Numbered from the stretch's first letter, positions 8,474-17,868 are shown. The stretch is 64,000 bases of DNA from Phenylobacterium sp. CCH9-H3 (GCF_001557235.1 NZ_LSJI01000025.1:32498-96497), one strand, 5' to 3'. Program-made: numbers and translations. The notes: generated by a model from the sequence alone, not told the origin.

Positions 8474-9967
8474 TCAGTCCGCCAATTCCAGGCCGGCGTA
8501 GCGGTCCACGAAGTCCTGATGGCTGGGCATGCGGGCCACCGCGCGGGCGATGTTGCCCTTCAGGTCGTCGAGGGCCCGGCGCAACTGCTCCGGCGGCATG
8601 AGCGCGCCCATCAGGTGGTGGCTCGCCGGGCGGATCCTCTGGCCCAGCATCACCTGCAGCCAGGAGTCCACCAGGAACAGCTCGCCGGGCACGTGGTAGA
8701 CCTGCGCCGTTTCGCGGAAGAGCTGGATCCGCTCGGCCAGGGAGGCGGGGATCTCCATGGTGCGACAGCGGTCCCAGTAGGGCGTGTCGGTCCGCTCCGT
8801 CGCATTGTAGTGCAGGATGATGAAGTCCCGGATCCGCTCGATCTCCTGGTTCGCCAGGAAATTGAACCGGTTGACCAGGGCGTCGTTGACGCCGGTGAAC
8901 GGGAAGAGCTGCAGCAGCCGCGTCACCGCGATCATGATCATGTGCAGCGACGTGGCTTCCAGCGGCTCGATGAAGCCGGCGGCCAGGCCGATGGCCACGC
9001 AGTTCTTGTCCCAGGCCTTGCGACGGCGGCCCGGGCGGAAACGCAGCTGCCAAGGGTCGGTGAGCTGCTCCCCCTTGAGCTGGCCCAGCAGGCTCCCGGC
9101 CGCCTCGTCGTCGGACATGAAGTCGCTGCAGTAGACCCAGCCGTTCCCTTCGCGATGCTGCAGCGGGATTCCCCATTGCCAGCCGGCGGTGTGGGCGATG
9201 GCGCGGGTGAGCGGCATGGCGGGGTCGCGCGTGCGGGTCTGTACGGCCACGGCCCGGTCGTTCGGCAGCCATTGGCCCCAGTCCTCGAAGCCGGCCTTCA
9301 GCGTCTGCTCGATCAGCAGGCCGCGGAACCCGGTGCAGTCGATGAACAGGTCGCCCTCGACCCGCTCGCCGGACTCCAGCACCAGGGCGGTGATGTCGCC
9401 GGTCTCGGGGTGCTGCTGGACCTCTCGGATCTTGCCCTCGACGCGGCGGACGCCCTTGTTCTCGCAGCGCCTGCGGAGGTAGCGGCCGAAGCGGGTGGCG
9501 TCGATGTGGTAGGCGTAGTTCACCGGCGCATCGTCGGCCGTGTAGAACTTGCCCTCCTCGGACGCCCGCAGCTCGAGGCAGTAGTCCCCCAGATCGCCGC
9601 CGAATCCCTGGGTGTTGGCGTGCAGCCACAGGTGATGGAAGTGCGCCATCAGAGTGGATTTTCCCACCTGGCCGAAGGAGTGGATGTAGCGGTCGCCGAC
9701 CTGGCCCCAGTTCTCGAACAGGATGCCCAGCTTGAAGGTCGCCCCCGTCTCCCGCATGAACTCGCGCTCGTCGAGCCCCAGCAGGTGGACGAAGGTGCGG
9801 GCCGTCGGGATGGTGGACTCACCGACGCCCACCGTGCCGATGGCGTCGGACTCCACCAGGGTGATGTCCAGCAGGGCGCCGAGCTGGGTGGACAGCGCGG
9901 CTGCGGCCATCCAGCCCGCCGACCCGCCGCCGGCCACGACGACCTTCCTCACGACCTGTCCTTGCAT
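8474..9967 (-). CDS. Flavin-dependent tryptophan-halogenase family protein
   Basis: 497 aa. The start at 9967 is chosen over an upstream ATG (9994) because AAGGGGG sits six bases before it. The FAD-binding GxGxxG is GGGSAG (13-18). The catalytic lysine that relays hypohalous acid is Lys79 (ATFKLG), the same number as in PrnA. The halogenase-specific WxWxIP is WQWGIP at 263-268, and EPLEATS at 334-340 carries the conserved active-site glutamate (Glu337). All known catalytic motifs are therefore intact. It needs reduced FAD from a separate reductase, which is not seen here. It sits in a receptor-SapC-JmjC operon, the context known for Caulobacterales/Xanthomonadales halogenase homologues. The real substrate and halide are unknown. 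Confidence 0.92.
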   Translation of the reverse strand: MQGQVVRKVVVAGGGSAGWMAAAALSTQLGALLDITLVESDAIGTVGVGESTIPTARTFVHLLGLDEREFMRETGATFKLGILFENWGQVGDRYIHSFGQVGKSTLMAHFHHLWLHANTQGFGGDLGDYCLELRASEEGKFYTADDAPVNYAYHIDATRFGRYLRRRCENKGVRRVEGKIREVQQHPETGDITALVLESGERVEGDLFIDCTGFRGLLIEQTLKAGFEDWGQWLPNDRAVAVQTRTRDPAMPLTRAIAHTAGWQWGIPLQHREGNGWVYCSDFMSDDEAAGSLLGQLKGEQLTDPWQLRFRPGRRRKAWDKNCVAIGLAAGFIEPLEATSLHMIMIAVTRLLQLFPFTGVNDALVNRFNFLANQEIERIRDFIILHYNATERTDTPYWDRCRTMEIPASLAERIQLFRETAQVYHVPGELFLVDSWLQVMLGQRIRPASHHLMGALMPPEQLRRALDDLKGNIARAVARMPSHQDFVDRYAGLELAD

Positions 9968-9990
9968 CGTTTCCCCCTTGGGTCCGGGCT

Positions 9991-11019
9991 TCATCTGTTG
10001 AGCCGGTTCAGCAGTTGGGCGCGCAGACGCCGGGCCTTCGTCTCGTCCAGCGGGCCCAGCGGTCCCTGCGCCGGCTCAGGCAAGTGTTCTCGGGCGCGAT
10101 CCGCAGGACCGAAGACGTAGAAGTCGAAGAGGGCCTTCCAGGCCTGTTTCTCGTGCTCGGGCCGCTCGCGCAGGCTGAGCAGGGCGTGCAGCAGTGTGGT
10201 CTGCGGCGTGTCGATGAACCGCGGCGAGGGGTTCCACCAGTAGTTCACCAGGACGTTGAACGCCTCCAGCGCCTCGACCTGATGCCACCAGAGCGCGGGA
10301 TAGACCAGGACGTCGCCTGGCTCCAACTCCGCGGTCTGCGCCGCGGCGAGGGCCTCCCGGAACCGGGGGAACCGATCGAAGTCGGGCGCGCGAATATCCA
10401 CCAGGCTCACCACCTGGCCGCCCGGCGTCGGCTCCAGCGGGCCGGGATAGAGGTTGGCCGCCTGGTCCGGCGGGAAAAGCGTGAAGCGCCGGCGGCCGGC
10501 GACGCAGCAGGCGATGTTGTTCGACATGTCGTAGTGCGCGGCCGCCACCGTGCGGTTGCCGATCCAGATGCTCACCGTCGGCGCGACGCCGCCGAACGCC
10601 GCCGCATCGAGGCCGAGGTCGTTCTCCGCCCGCAGGCCCGGCAGGTAGGTGTCGATGTCGGTGGAGCCGATGTAGAGCGAAGGCCCCGTCGAATCGTCCA
10701 GGCCCTCGGCAATCCGGTCCAGGAAGGCGTCCAGGCGGACCGGCTCGGCCCGAAAGTTCAGGCTGGTCAGGCCCTCGTCGTAGAAGAACCGGCCGTGGAT
10801 CTCAGGGGGGCCCGTAAAACCCACCACCGGGCGGCCGCTGTCCCGGGCCTTCAAATCCGCAATCAACCCGCGCGGCGACTCCAGGCCCGTCCGCACCAGG
10901 GGCCAGTGGCGCGCCATGCCCCGGAAGATCGTCGGGCGCTGGGCGTCGAGAAGTTCGCTCAGCCGCACATCGCCCGGCCGTACTCCCTCCAGCTCCTGCG
11001 TCGACCGGACCGGCTCCAT
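9991..11019 (-). CDS. JmjC/cupin-like Fe(II)-2OG hydroxylase
   Basis: 342 aa cupin_8 (JmjC-like) protein. The iron facial triad is visible as His162-x-Asp164 in AAHYDMSNN and His246 in PALWWHQVE, separated by the usual double-stranded beta-helix. The N-terminal RPTIFRGMARHWPLV matches the PxxxRG start of cupin-like proteins. It probably hydroxylates a protein or small-molecule substrate with 2-oxoglutarate. Its ATG overlaps the SapC stop by one base (TGATG), and the halogenase gene follows after 23 bp, so the three are translationally linked. The pairing of an iron hydroxylase with a flavin halogenase suggests joint modification of one substrate, but this is inference. Confidence 0.85.
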   Translation of the reverse strand: MEPVRSTQELEGVRPGDVRLSELLDAQRPTIFRGMARHWPLVRTGLESPRGLIADLKARDSGRPVVGFTGPPEIHGRFFYDEGLTSLNFRAEPVRLDAFLDRIAEGLDDSTGPSLYIGSTDIDTYLPGLRAENDLGLDAAAFGGVAPTVSIWIGNRTVAAAHYDMSNNIACCVAGRRRFTLFPPDQAANLYPGPLEPTPGGQVVSLVDIRAPDFDRFPRFREALAAAQTAELEPGDVLVYPALWWHQVEALEAFNVLVNYWWNPSPRFIDTPQTTLLHALLSLRERPEHEKQAWKALFDFYVFGPADRAREHLPEPAQGPLGPLDETKARRLRAQLLNRLNR

Positions 11020-11747
11020 CAGCGTCCCGCCGACTTGCGCAGCTTGGCGTCGATGAGGAACGAGACGTTGCCGAGCGAAGCGAGGACCGCGTAGGCCGCC
11101 CGCAGCGTCCCTGACCGGTGCAAGCGCTCCAGGTTCTCGCCCGCCACCGCCGCGAGCCGGGCCTCGGAGACGGTGAAAAGCCCAGGGATCACGTAGGCCG
11201 TGCCGTCCATCAGCGTCGCTTCCACCTCGACCGGCTCGATGAGCCCGAGCCCGTCCAGCGACTCGAAGAAGGGGCCGCTGGCCTCCAGCCCGTCGAAGAG
11301 CGTCCCGAGCAGCCGCGAGACGTGCTGCAGGTAGGGCGTGTTCCCCCCGGCCGGCAGGAACAACGGCTCGCCGTCCGTCCAGCTGACGCGCGGGTGGTCG
11401 AGATCGATATGGATCATGGCCTCCGGCTCGCCCGTGGTCCCCGGTCGCGGCGCCTGCAGGACGATGGAGAACGGCCCCCGTTGCTGGGCGGCGGGCACGT
11501 AGCGGGCGTTCCAGCCGTCCGCGCCGAGAAACAGATTCTCGTCCTTGTCGAGCCCCAGCAGGGCGACCGCCTGGTAGTCCCCGTTCGCGTCCTTGCGGAA
11601 GAAGATCGGGTACTCGCGCTGCAGGTCCTCGAACTCGGTCGGGAAGACCAGCACCTGGTTGACGCCGTCGCCGAACTCCGACCCGTGCCGGGTGATCACC
11701 CGTAGGTCGGCATGGTCGACATTGTTGAGCAGCACCTTGTTCGTCAT
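11019..11747 (-). CDS. SapC-family protein
   Basis: 242 aa starting MTNKVLLNNVDHADLRV, characteristic of the SapC family (named after an S-layer-associated gene of Campylobacter). Conserved segments are VFPTEFEDLQREYPIFFRK, ALLGLDKDENLFL and GFSVEA-like PGLFTVSEARL near the C-terminus. There is no signal peptide or membrane segment, so it is cytoplasmic. Biochemical function is unknown. It lies 86 bp after the TonB receptor and overlaps the JmjC gene, which is the standard gene order in these receptor-linked clusters. Confidence 0.88.
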   Translation of the reverse strand: MTNKVLLNNVDHADLRVITRHGSEFGDGVNQVLVFPTEFEDLQREYPIFFRKDANGDYQAVALLGLDKDENLFLGADGWNARYVPAAQQRGPFSIVLQAPRPGTTGEPEAMIHIDLDHPRVSWTDGEPLFLPAGGNTPYLQHVSRLLGTLFDGLEASGPFFESLDGLGLIEPVEVEATLMDGTAYVIPGLFTVSEARLAAVAGENLERLHRSGTLRAAYAVLASLGNVSFLIDAKLRKSAGR

Positions 11748-11833
11748 GTCGGCCCCGGCGGCCCTCGCCTGCCGCAGGTTAGGGCGAAGAAGGCCGCTGC
11801 GAACAGCGGCCTTTCCGACCCCGGCTGCCCGGG

Positions 11834-14800
11834 TCAGAACTTGTACCGCGCGCCGAGCAGATAGCGCGTGTCCAGCTCCTGGGCGAAATAGGGTTCGTCC
11901 TTGTCGCGGGCATAGGTCCGCAGGTTCTCCTCGAAGATATTGATCCCTTCGAAGGTCACGGCGAGGCGTTCGTTGACGTCGTAGCTGATCGCGAAGTCCA
12001 CCTGGGAGAAGGGCTCCACGAAGACGGGATTGCGCGATCCCTGGCGGTTCAGCCGGGCGAGGTACTTGTCGCGCCAGTTCCAGGACAAGCGCGCCGAGAT
12101 GCCATACTTCTCGTAGATCAGCGTCACGTTGGCCGTGTCGCTGAGCCCCACGAGGGCGAATTGGTCCTGCCCGGGGTCCGCGCCGATATCGAAGCCGATG
12201 TCGCCGTCCACGAAGGTGTAGGCGCCGGCGATGCCGAGGCCCGTCTCCCCGAAGAAGTGCGCGCCCGCCACCTCGAAGCCCCAGATCTTCGCCGACCGGT
12301 TGTTGATCGGCTGGGACACCTGGAAGCTCAGGAGCGGATCGCTGGCGTTGGCGCTGATGTCCACGGCCGCCAGGATCTGGTCGACGAAGGCCTGGTTCAG
12401 GTCGCCCAGCGTCCCGCCCGGGCCGGCGATCCGGTTGGCCTGGAACTGCGCCCTCGCCGCGTCCACCGAGCCGGTCGTGGCGATGAGCGCCGTGGCGGTG
12501 AACAGGTTCACGTCGGTCTGGTTGGCGCCGACGGAATTGAGCAGGTCCCGCGCCTGGCCCGACCGGGTCCCGGCGGCGCCGGAGCTGGGATCGCGCAGAT
12601 CGAAAAGCGGCCGGTCGAAGGTGCCGACGCCGACGAAGTTGTTCACCCGCTTCTCGAACACGCCCGCCGAAACGAAGCTGCCCGGCTTGTAGTACCACTC
12701 GATCGAGACGTCGAAATTGTCCGAGATCAGCGGCAAGAGGTCGGGGTTGCCGGAGCGCCCGAGCGGGATCGCGCCGTTGGCGATGGGCCGGTTCGGCGCC
12801 TCGGCCGCAAGCGCGGCGAACAGGTCCGCATAGTCGGGCCGAGCGATCGTGCGGCTGAACGAGGCCCGGGCGACCAGGTCGTCCCGCAGGTCGATCTGGA
12901 AGTCGAGCGCCGGCAGCAGGTTGTTGTATTTCCCCTTTCCGTCGATCGGCTGGTACTGGCTGGAGGTGTCGATGCGGAAGTCGTTGTCGGCTGTCCACAC
13001 GATGCCCGTGGGAACACGGACCTGCGAGATGGACTCCACCTTGGTCCGCTCGTAGCGCACGCCGGCCACCATCGACGCCGGCCGTCCCGCAACCTCACCC
13101 TTCCAGGTGAGTTGGCCGTAGACCGAGAAGATGTCCTCATCGACGCGGTTGTCGCCCTGTTCGGTGATGCCGACGGCGTTGCCGCGCTGGGCGTAGAACG
13201 ACGACAGGGCGTCGTAGAGGTCGATGGCGTTGGCGCGGAAGGCTACCAGCCCGGGGCCGGTCTGCTGGGGATCGAACTCGTCGAACTTGCAGGCCAGGCA
13301 GAATTCGCTGACCAGATTGCCCGCGACCCTGGACACATCGCCCGGGTTGGAGATGCCCCAGCTACCGAGGTCCTGCTGCGTGTTGACGTTCGACTGTCGC
13401 ATGCGGGACGCGCGGAAGTTTGCGCCGAAGTCCAGCCGGCTGCCGGCGTCGTCCAGGTCCCAGGTCACGTCGGCCCGGATTTCCTTGATGTCCTGGCTCT
13501 GCCGGTGGGCGAAGGTCCGCGCCACCTGGCTGCCCAGGTCGCCCACGTCCAGCGCGCCGTTGCCATTGCCGCGGGGGGCGGCGTCGTTGATCGTCGTGCT
13601 CTGGACCGGAATCCGGCCGCTGTAGTCCACCGAGTGGGCGGCGATCACCGGCGCGCCGATGGCCACCAGGGTTGCGCTCGCCCCGTTCGAGCCGCCGGGC
13701 TTGCTCTGGGCGCGCGACAGATGGCCGTCCACCGAGATCGAAAGCCGGTCGGTCGCCTGCCAGGCGCCGTTCAGGCCGAAGGACTGCAGGCTGTCGGTGT
13801 TGGCCCGGTACTGCTGCTCGAAGCCGACGTCCTTCACCCCGCTCAGCGTCTCCTGCAGGAAGATCGCGGTCGCGACGGTGGGATTGTCGTCGAAGGTCAC
13901 CTGGTTGAACGGCCGGTTGAACCAGTTGGTCTGGTCGTTCCGCTCCTCGTGCGCCTTGTTGCGCGCGTACAGCGCATCGGCCGTCAGGGTGAAGTTCTCG
14001 GTCGGCCGGAATTGCAGGGTGACCTGGCCATTGAGACGCTCCCGCTCGCCTTCGGAGAAGTGATAGCGGCTGTCGTTGGGGATCGCGACCAGGGTGCTGG
14101 GACTGGACGGCGCGTTGGTGATCCGCGTCGTGCCGTCGTTTCTCACGAAGCCGTTGGACGGATTGAGGAAGTCCGCATAGGTGCGGATGTTCCAGTCGTT
14201 CGAGGTCGCACTCCTGCTCGTGAAGTTTCGCTTCTGGTAGCTGCCGAAGATGGAAACGCCGAACCGGTCGTCCTGGTCGGCCCAGTTCAGCAGGCCTGAG
14301 ACCTCCGGCGTGATCTTGTCGGCATCCTCGAGGCTCTTCTCGACGCCCGTGTCGTAGAGCCCCTTGAGGCTTACGCTGCCTGTGAGGCCCTCGTCGCCGT
14401 CGAGCGGCCGACGCGTGCGCACGTTGATGGCGGCGCCGATGCCGCCGGACGGGATGGCCGCCCGCCCGGTCTTGTAGACCTCCAGCGCGCTCACGCCTTC
14501 CGAGGCGAGATTCGAGAAATCGAACGAGCGGCTGGTGCCGCGCGAGTTGTCGGAGTCCTGGTCGCCGCCCACCGTCTGGACGTCGGCGGTCGGCATCGTA
14601 CGTCCGTTCAGGGTCACCAGGTTGAAACCGCTGCCGAAGCCCCGGACGGTCACCCGCGACCCTTCGCCGTTGGTGCGGTCGATGGACACGCCGGTGATCC
14701 GCTGCAGCGACTCCGCCAGGTTCGTGTCGGGGAACTTGCCGATGTCCTCGGCCACGATCGCGTCCACCACCCCGCTGCTGTTGCGCTTGATGCCCATCGC

Positions 14801-14953
14801 TTGCTCGATGGAGGCGCGGAAGCCGGTGACGACGATTTCTTCGACCTCGCCCGGCGCTGGATCCCTGGGCTGAGCGACGGCCACACCCGCAAACAATGAC
14901 GTCGAGATGGCAAGAGCAGATGAAGATGTACGCAGGAAACTACGCCGTTTCAT
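11834..14953 (-). CDS. TonB-dependent receptor, TIGR01782 (Xanthomonas/Caulobacter carbohydrate) type
   Basis: 1039 aa. The signal peptide ends at GVAVAQ. The EIVVTGFRASIEQAMGIKR box and VVDAIVAEDIGKFPDTNLAE are the hallmark of the large TIGR01782 receptor group, many of which import oligosaccharides. A long plug and barrel end in an aromatic residue (LGARYKF). A GGGGGAA ribosome site precedes the start. It is the first gene of an operon with SapC, JmjC-like protein and halogenase. A LacI-type operator lies about 110 bp upstream (15062-15075). The GH3 glucosidase and LacI gene further upstream suggest a beta-glucoside ligand. Confidence 0.94.
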   Translation of the reverse strand: MKRRSFLRTSSSALAISTSLFAGVAVAQPRDPAPGEVEEIVVTGFRASIEQAMGIKRNSSGVVDAIVAEDIGKFPDTNLAESLQRITGVSIDRTNGEGSRVTVRGFGSGFNLVTLNGRTMPTADVQTVGGDQDSDNSRGTSRSFDFSNLASEGVSALEVYKTGRAAIPSGGIGAAINVRTRRPLDGDEGLTGSVSLKGLYDTGVEKSLEDADKITPEVSGLLNWADQDDRFGVSIFGSYQKRNFTSRSATSNDWNIRTYADFLNPSNGFVRNDGTTRITNAPSSPSTLVAIPNDSRYHFSEGERERLNGQVTLQFRPTENFTLTADALYARNKAHEERNDQTNWFNRPFNQVTFDDNPTVATAIFLQETLSGVKDVGFEQQYRANTDSLQSFGLNGAWQATDRLSISVDGHLSRAQSKPGGSNGASATLVAIGAPVIAAHSVDYSGRIPVQSTTINDAAPRGNGNGALDVGDLGSQVARTFAHRQSQDIKEIRADVTWDLDDAGSRLDFGANFRASRMRQSNVNTQQDLGSWGISNPGDVSRVAGNLVSEFCLACKFDEFDPQQTGPGLVAFRANAIDLYDALSSFYAQRGNAVGITEQGDNRVDEDIFSVYGQLTWKGEVAGRPASMVAGVRYERTKVESISQVRVPTGIVWTADNDFRIDTSSQYQPIDGKGKYNNLLPALDFQIDLRDDLVARASFSRTIARPDYADLFAALAAEAPNRPIANGAIPLGRSGNPDLLPLISDNFDVSIEWYYKPGSFVSAGVFEKRVNNFVGVGTFDRPLFDLRDPSSGAAGTRSGQARDLLNSVGANQTDVNLFTATALIATTGSVDAARAQFQANRIAGPGGTLGDLNQAFVDQILAAVDISANASDPLLSFQVSQPINNRSAKIWGFEVAGAHFFGETGLGIAGAYTFVDGDIGFDIGADPGQDQFALVGLSDTANVTLIYEKYGISARLSWNWRDKYLARLNRQGSRNPVFVEPFSQVDFAISYDVNERLAVTFEGINIFEENLRTYARDKDEPYFAQELDTRYLLGARYKF

Positions 14954-15061
14954 GGATATTCCCCCGTATCTGTAGGATCTATGTGATCCTGGTTATTATT
15001 GCAGCGCAGCATTCTTTCTGCTCCGCATCTATCGCGGAACTCAGAACACTTACCGTCTATC

Positions 15062-15075
15062 TATGGTAGCGTTAT
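15062..15075 (+). promoter_or_regulatory. LacI-type operator upstream of the TonB receptor operon
   Basis: TGGTAGCGTTATCA, a 14-bp near-palindrome with a central CG, the LacI-family style. It matches the reverse complement of 17891-17904 at 12 of 14 positions and the perfect palindrome at 17869-17882 at 10 of 14. It lies in the AT-rich promoter region about 110 bp before the receptor start. Confidence 0.6.
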
Positions 15076-15197
15076 CATTACTCATCCAAGACCGTCAATC
15101 GGAAGATCACGATTTTTCACGCCGCCGTCACAATTGCGCGGCGACCGGCCGGCGAATTCGGCGCAAACGTCAAATTCAGCCATGTCGACCCCTGGTC

Positions 15198-17687
15198 TCA
15201 TGGGCAGACCGCGTCGTTCTGGTTTGGCGCCAGCCGCAGTTCGGCCAGGGCGAGCTCCAGTCCGCCCGAGGCCTCGATCCAGGCCGGCGCGGTCACCGCA
15301 GCCAGGTCCTCGCCATTCGCCCGGAAGCACGACAGCCTGACCTTGATCGTTCGCCACGCGCCGGCCGGGGCCGCGCCAAGAACGTCCTGGAGGGGAACGC
15401 TGGCCGCACCTATTCCCAGGCGGACGGCGCCTGTGGGCCGCCGGTCCACCCGGTAGGTCGCCAGCAAGGTCATGTCCCCATTGGCCTGGCGCCGGAGGTC
15501 GACGGCGGGGCCGGCGAAAACGGCTCGGCCTGCGCCGGCCCAGGCAAAGGCGCGCCCGGACCCCTGCAGACCCGCCGCGTCCACGACGCGCACGGCCAGG
15601 GCGCCGGCCGGCGAGGCGCCCGCCTCGGCTCCTGGCGCGACCGCATCGCCGCCGGAGTCCCGCAGCACGAGCCGCCAGGGCTCCGCCACCCGTCCGCCCA
15701 CGAGGTATCGATCGACGTTTTCGGCGACGGCCGCGACGCCGGAGACCTCCGAAAGGCGCGGAACCTCGCGGCCGGTGCGATAGGTCAGGCCATAGCCGTA
15801 GGCGAACAGGGGATCGTAGCCCGGATCGCCGCGATTGAGGCTGAATTGGTCGGCGCGCTTGGGCCAGGAGAAGGAGAGCTTGCCGCGGAAGTCCGTCCGC
15901 GGACGGCCGCGCGCATCGCCGACTAGGACGTCGGCCACCCCGGCGCCTTCGCTGCCCGGCAGCCAGGCGGCGACGAAGGCGTCCGCGGCGTTGATCTCCG
16001 GGTTCACCCACAGCGGACGGCCGGACAGGAAGACCGCCACCACCGGGACCCCCTGCGCCTTCAGCTTCCGTAGCAGAGCCAGGTCCGCCTTCGCGCCCGG
16101 CTGGTACTCCAGCGTGGCGCGGTCGCCCTGGAACTCGGCATAGGGGTTCTCGCCGAACACCACGATCGCCACGTCGGGACGGACCTCGAACCGGCCGTCC
16201 GGGCTGAGCTCAGCCTGGCCGCCGCCCGCGGCGACGGCGTCGCGGATGCCGGTCCAGATGGACTGGGCGTTCGGGAAGTCCGCGGGCCCGTTGCCGGTCC
16301 CCTGCCAGCTCAGGGTCCAGCCGCCGGTCTGCTTGCCGATATTGTCCGCCCCGTCGCCGGCCACCAGGACCCGCGCCTTCGCGGAGATGGGCAGCACCCC
16401 GCCGTTGTTCTTCAGGAGCACCAGGGACTGGGCCACGGCGCGACGCGCCAGGGCGCGGTGCTCCGACGCCCCGATCAGCTCGACCCGGCCTTCCAGAGGC
16501 CGCGGCCCGAACACGCCTGCCTTCGCCTTGACCCGCAGGATGCGCCGCACGGCGTCGTCCAGCCGGCTCATCGGGATCTCGCCCGTCCGGACCTGCGCCA
16601 GCGTGTTGCGGTAGAGGCCCTTCCAGCTGTCGGGAGCCATGAGCATGTCGACGCCCGCGTTAACGGCCTGGGGACAGCTCTCGTTGGCGCAGCCGGGCAC
16701 CTGCCCATGCGCGTTCCAGTCGCCGACGACGAAGCCGTCGAAGCCCATCCGGCCCTTGAGCACATCGGTCAGCAGGCCCCGGTGGCCGTGCAGCTTCTCG
16801 CCCTGCCAGCTGGAGAAGGACGCCATGACCGTCATGACCCCGGCGTCGATGGCCGAGGCGTAGCCAGGGGCGTTCAGGCGGGCGAGGTCGGCCTCGCTCG
16901 CGCGGTTGTCGCCCTGGTCGCGGCCGTCCGCCGCGCCGCCGTCGCCCAGAAAGTGCTTGGCCGAACCGGCCACGTGTCCGCCCTGCAGCGCGGGCCATTC
17001 GGCAGGCGCCCCCTGCAGGCCCGTCACCAGGGCCCGGGCGTAGGCGGCCACGATCTCCGGGTCCTCGGAATACCCCTCGTAGGTCCGTCCCCAACGATCG
17101 TCGCGGACGACGGCGACGGTCGGGCCGAACGCCCAGTCGATACCCACGGCGGCGGTCTCGCGCGCGGTCGCAGCGCCGATCCGCCGGATCAGCTCCGGAT
17201 CGCGCGCCGCGCCCAGGCCGATGTTGTGCGGAAAGATCGTGGCCCTCACCACGTTGTTGTTCCCGTGCACGGCGTCGATGCCGAAGATGAGGGGGATCGA
17301 CGGGCGGCCGGGGCGCGCCTCCGCCGCGGCCGCCCGGAAGGCGCGGGCCGTGGCGAGCCAGGCCTCCGCGGCGGAACGATCGGGCGCGCCCAGCGGCGGG
17401 CTGTCGCCGCCGGCCAGGATTGAGCCCAGCGGGAACTCGCGTAGGTCTTCGGGCCGGATCGAGCCGATGTCGGCTTGGATCAACTGGCCGACCTTCTCCT
17501 CCACGCTCATGCGCGCCATCAGTTCGTCGACGAAGGCTTCGGTGCGCGGGTCCTTGAGACCCCGGCTTTGGGACGCCGGCCAGATCTCGGGATGCACCGC
17601 CTCGGCGGGCGCTGCGGCCCGTGCGTCGGCGAAGCCCAGCGCGGCCACGGTGGCCACGCAAGCGCCGCGAAGGAATCGCTGCCCCAT
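15198..17687 (-). CDS. GH3 exo-beta-glucosidase with C-terminal ExoP-like domain
   Basis: 829 aa secreted glycoside hydrolase family 3 enzyme. The signal peptide ends near ADARAAAP. The N-terminal TIM-barrel holds MSVEEKVGQLIQADI, FGIDAVHGNNNV, the KHFLGDGG sugar-binding motif and the catalytic nucleophile aspartate in GFVVGDWNAHGQ. The second domain starts at SLVLLKNNGGVLPI. A C-terminal domain of about 150 aa (after YGYGLTYRTGREV) resembles the extra domain of ExoP-type exo-1,3/1,4-beta-glucanases. It probably releases glucose from beta-glucans or cello-oligosaccharides in the periplasm. No good ribosome site precedes its ATG; a 35-codon ORF with a strong one ends 11 bp upstream. Two LacI-type operators lie about 190-215 bp upstream. 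Confidence 0.93.
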   Translation of the reverse strand: MGQRFLRGACVATVAALGFADARAAAPAEAVHPEIWPASQSRGLKDPRTEAFVDELMARMSVEEKVGQLIQADIGSIRPEDLREFPLGSILAGGDSPPLGAPDRSAAEAWLATARAFRAAAAEARPGRPSIPLIFGIDAVHGNNNVVRATIFPHNIGLGAARDPELIRRIGAATARETAAVGIDWAFGPTVAVVRDDRWGRTYEGYSEDPEIVAAYARALVTGLQGAPAEWPALQGGHVAGSAKHFLGDGGAADGRDQGDNRASEADLARLNAPGYASAIDAGVMTVMASFSSWQGEKLHGHRGLLTDVLKGRMGFDGFVVGDWNAHGQVPGCANESCPQAVNAGVDMLMAPDSWKGLYRNTLAQVRTGEIPMSRLDDAVRRILRVKAKAGVFGPRPLEGRVELIGASEHRALARRAVAQSLVLLKNNGGVLPISAKARVLVAGDGADNIGKQTGGWTLSWQGTGNGPADFPNAQSIWTGIRDAVAAGGGQAELSPDGRFEVRPDVAIVVFGENPYAEFQGDRATLEYQPGAKADLALLRKLKAQGVPVVAVFLSGRPLWVNPEINAADAFVAAWLPGSEGAGVADVLVGDARGRPRTDFRGKLSFSWPKRADQFSLNRGDPGYDPLFAYGYGLTYRTGREVPRLSEVSGVAAVAENVDRYLVGGRVAEPWRLVLRDSGGDAVAPGAEAGASPAGALAVRVVDAAGLQGSGRAFAWAGAGRAVFAGPAVDLRRQANGDMTLLATYRVDRRPTGAVRLGIGAASVPLQDVLGAAPAGAWRTIKVRLSCFRANGEDLAAVTAPAWIEASGGLELALAELRLAPNQNDAVCP

Positions 17688-17698
17688 CCGACGCCCGT

Positions 17699-17806
17699 TC
17701 AGCCGCGGGAAAAGGACGGCGCGGCGGTCTGGCCGCCGCGCCAGGTGGGGACGAACAAGGCCGCGGCATACGCCCGCGCGCCCAGGCGAATGCCAGGCGG
17801 GACCAT
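17699..17806 (-). CDS. Possible 35-aa leader peptide ahead of GH3
   Basis: A short frame starting at an ATG with an excellent ribosome site (GGGAGGAAAC, optimal spacing) and ending 11 bp before the GH3 start, in a different frame (+2 offset). It reads MVPPGIRLGARAYAAALFVP at its start. The GH3 gene itself has no clear ribosome site, so coupled translation is plausible. It contains the 10-bp hairpin at 17718-17742. No homologue is recognised; it may be only a translated leader. Confidence 0.4.
   Translation of the reverse strand: MVPPGIRLGARAYAAALFVPTWRGGQTAAPSFSRG
17718..17742. promoter_or_regulatory. Strong hairpin in GH3 leader
   Basis: Perfect 10-bp GC stem (GGCGCGGCGG / CCGCCGCGCC) with a 5-nt loop, inside the 35-codon leader ORF and 30 bp before the GH3 start. 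No U-run follows, so it is not a simple terminator. It could block or couple GH3 translation. Confidence 0.45.
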
Positions 17807-17868
17807 GGATGTTTCCTCCCGGCCGTCTCAGGTCGCGGCCGTTGCAATATTGAAACCGTTACGTGCAA

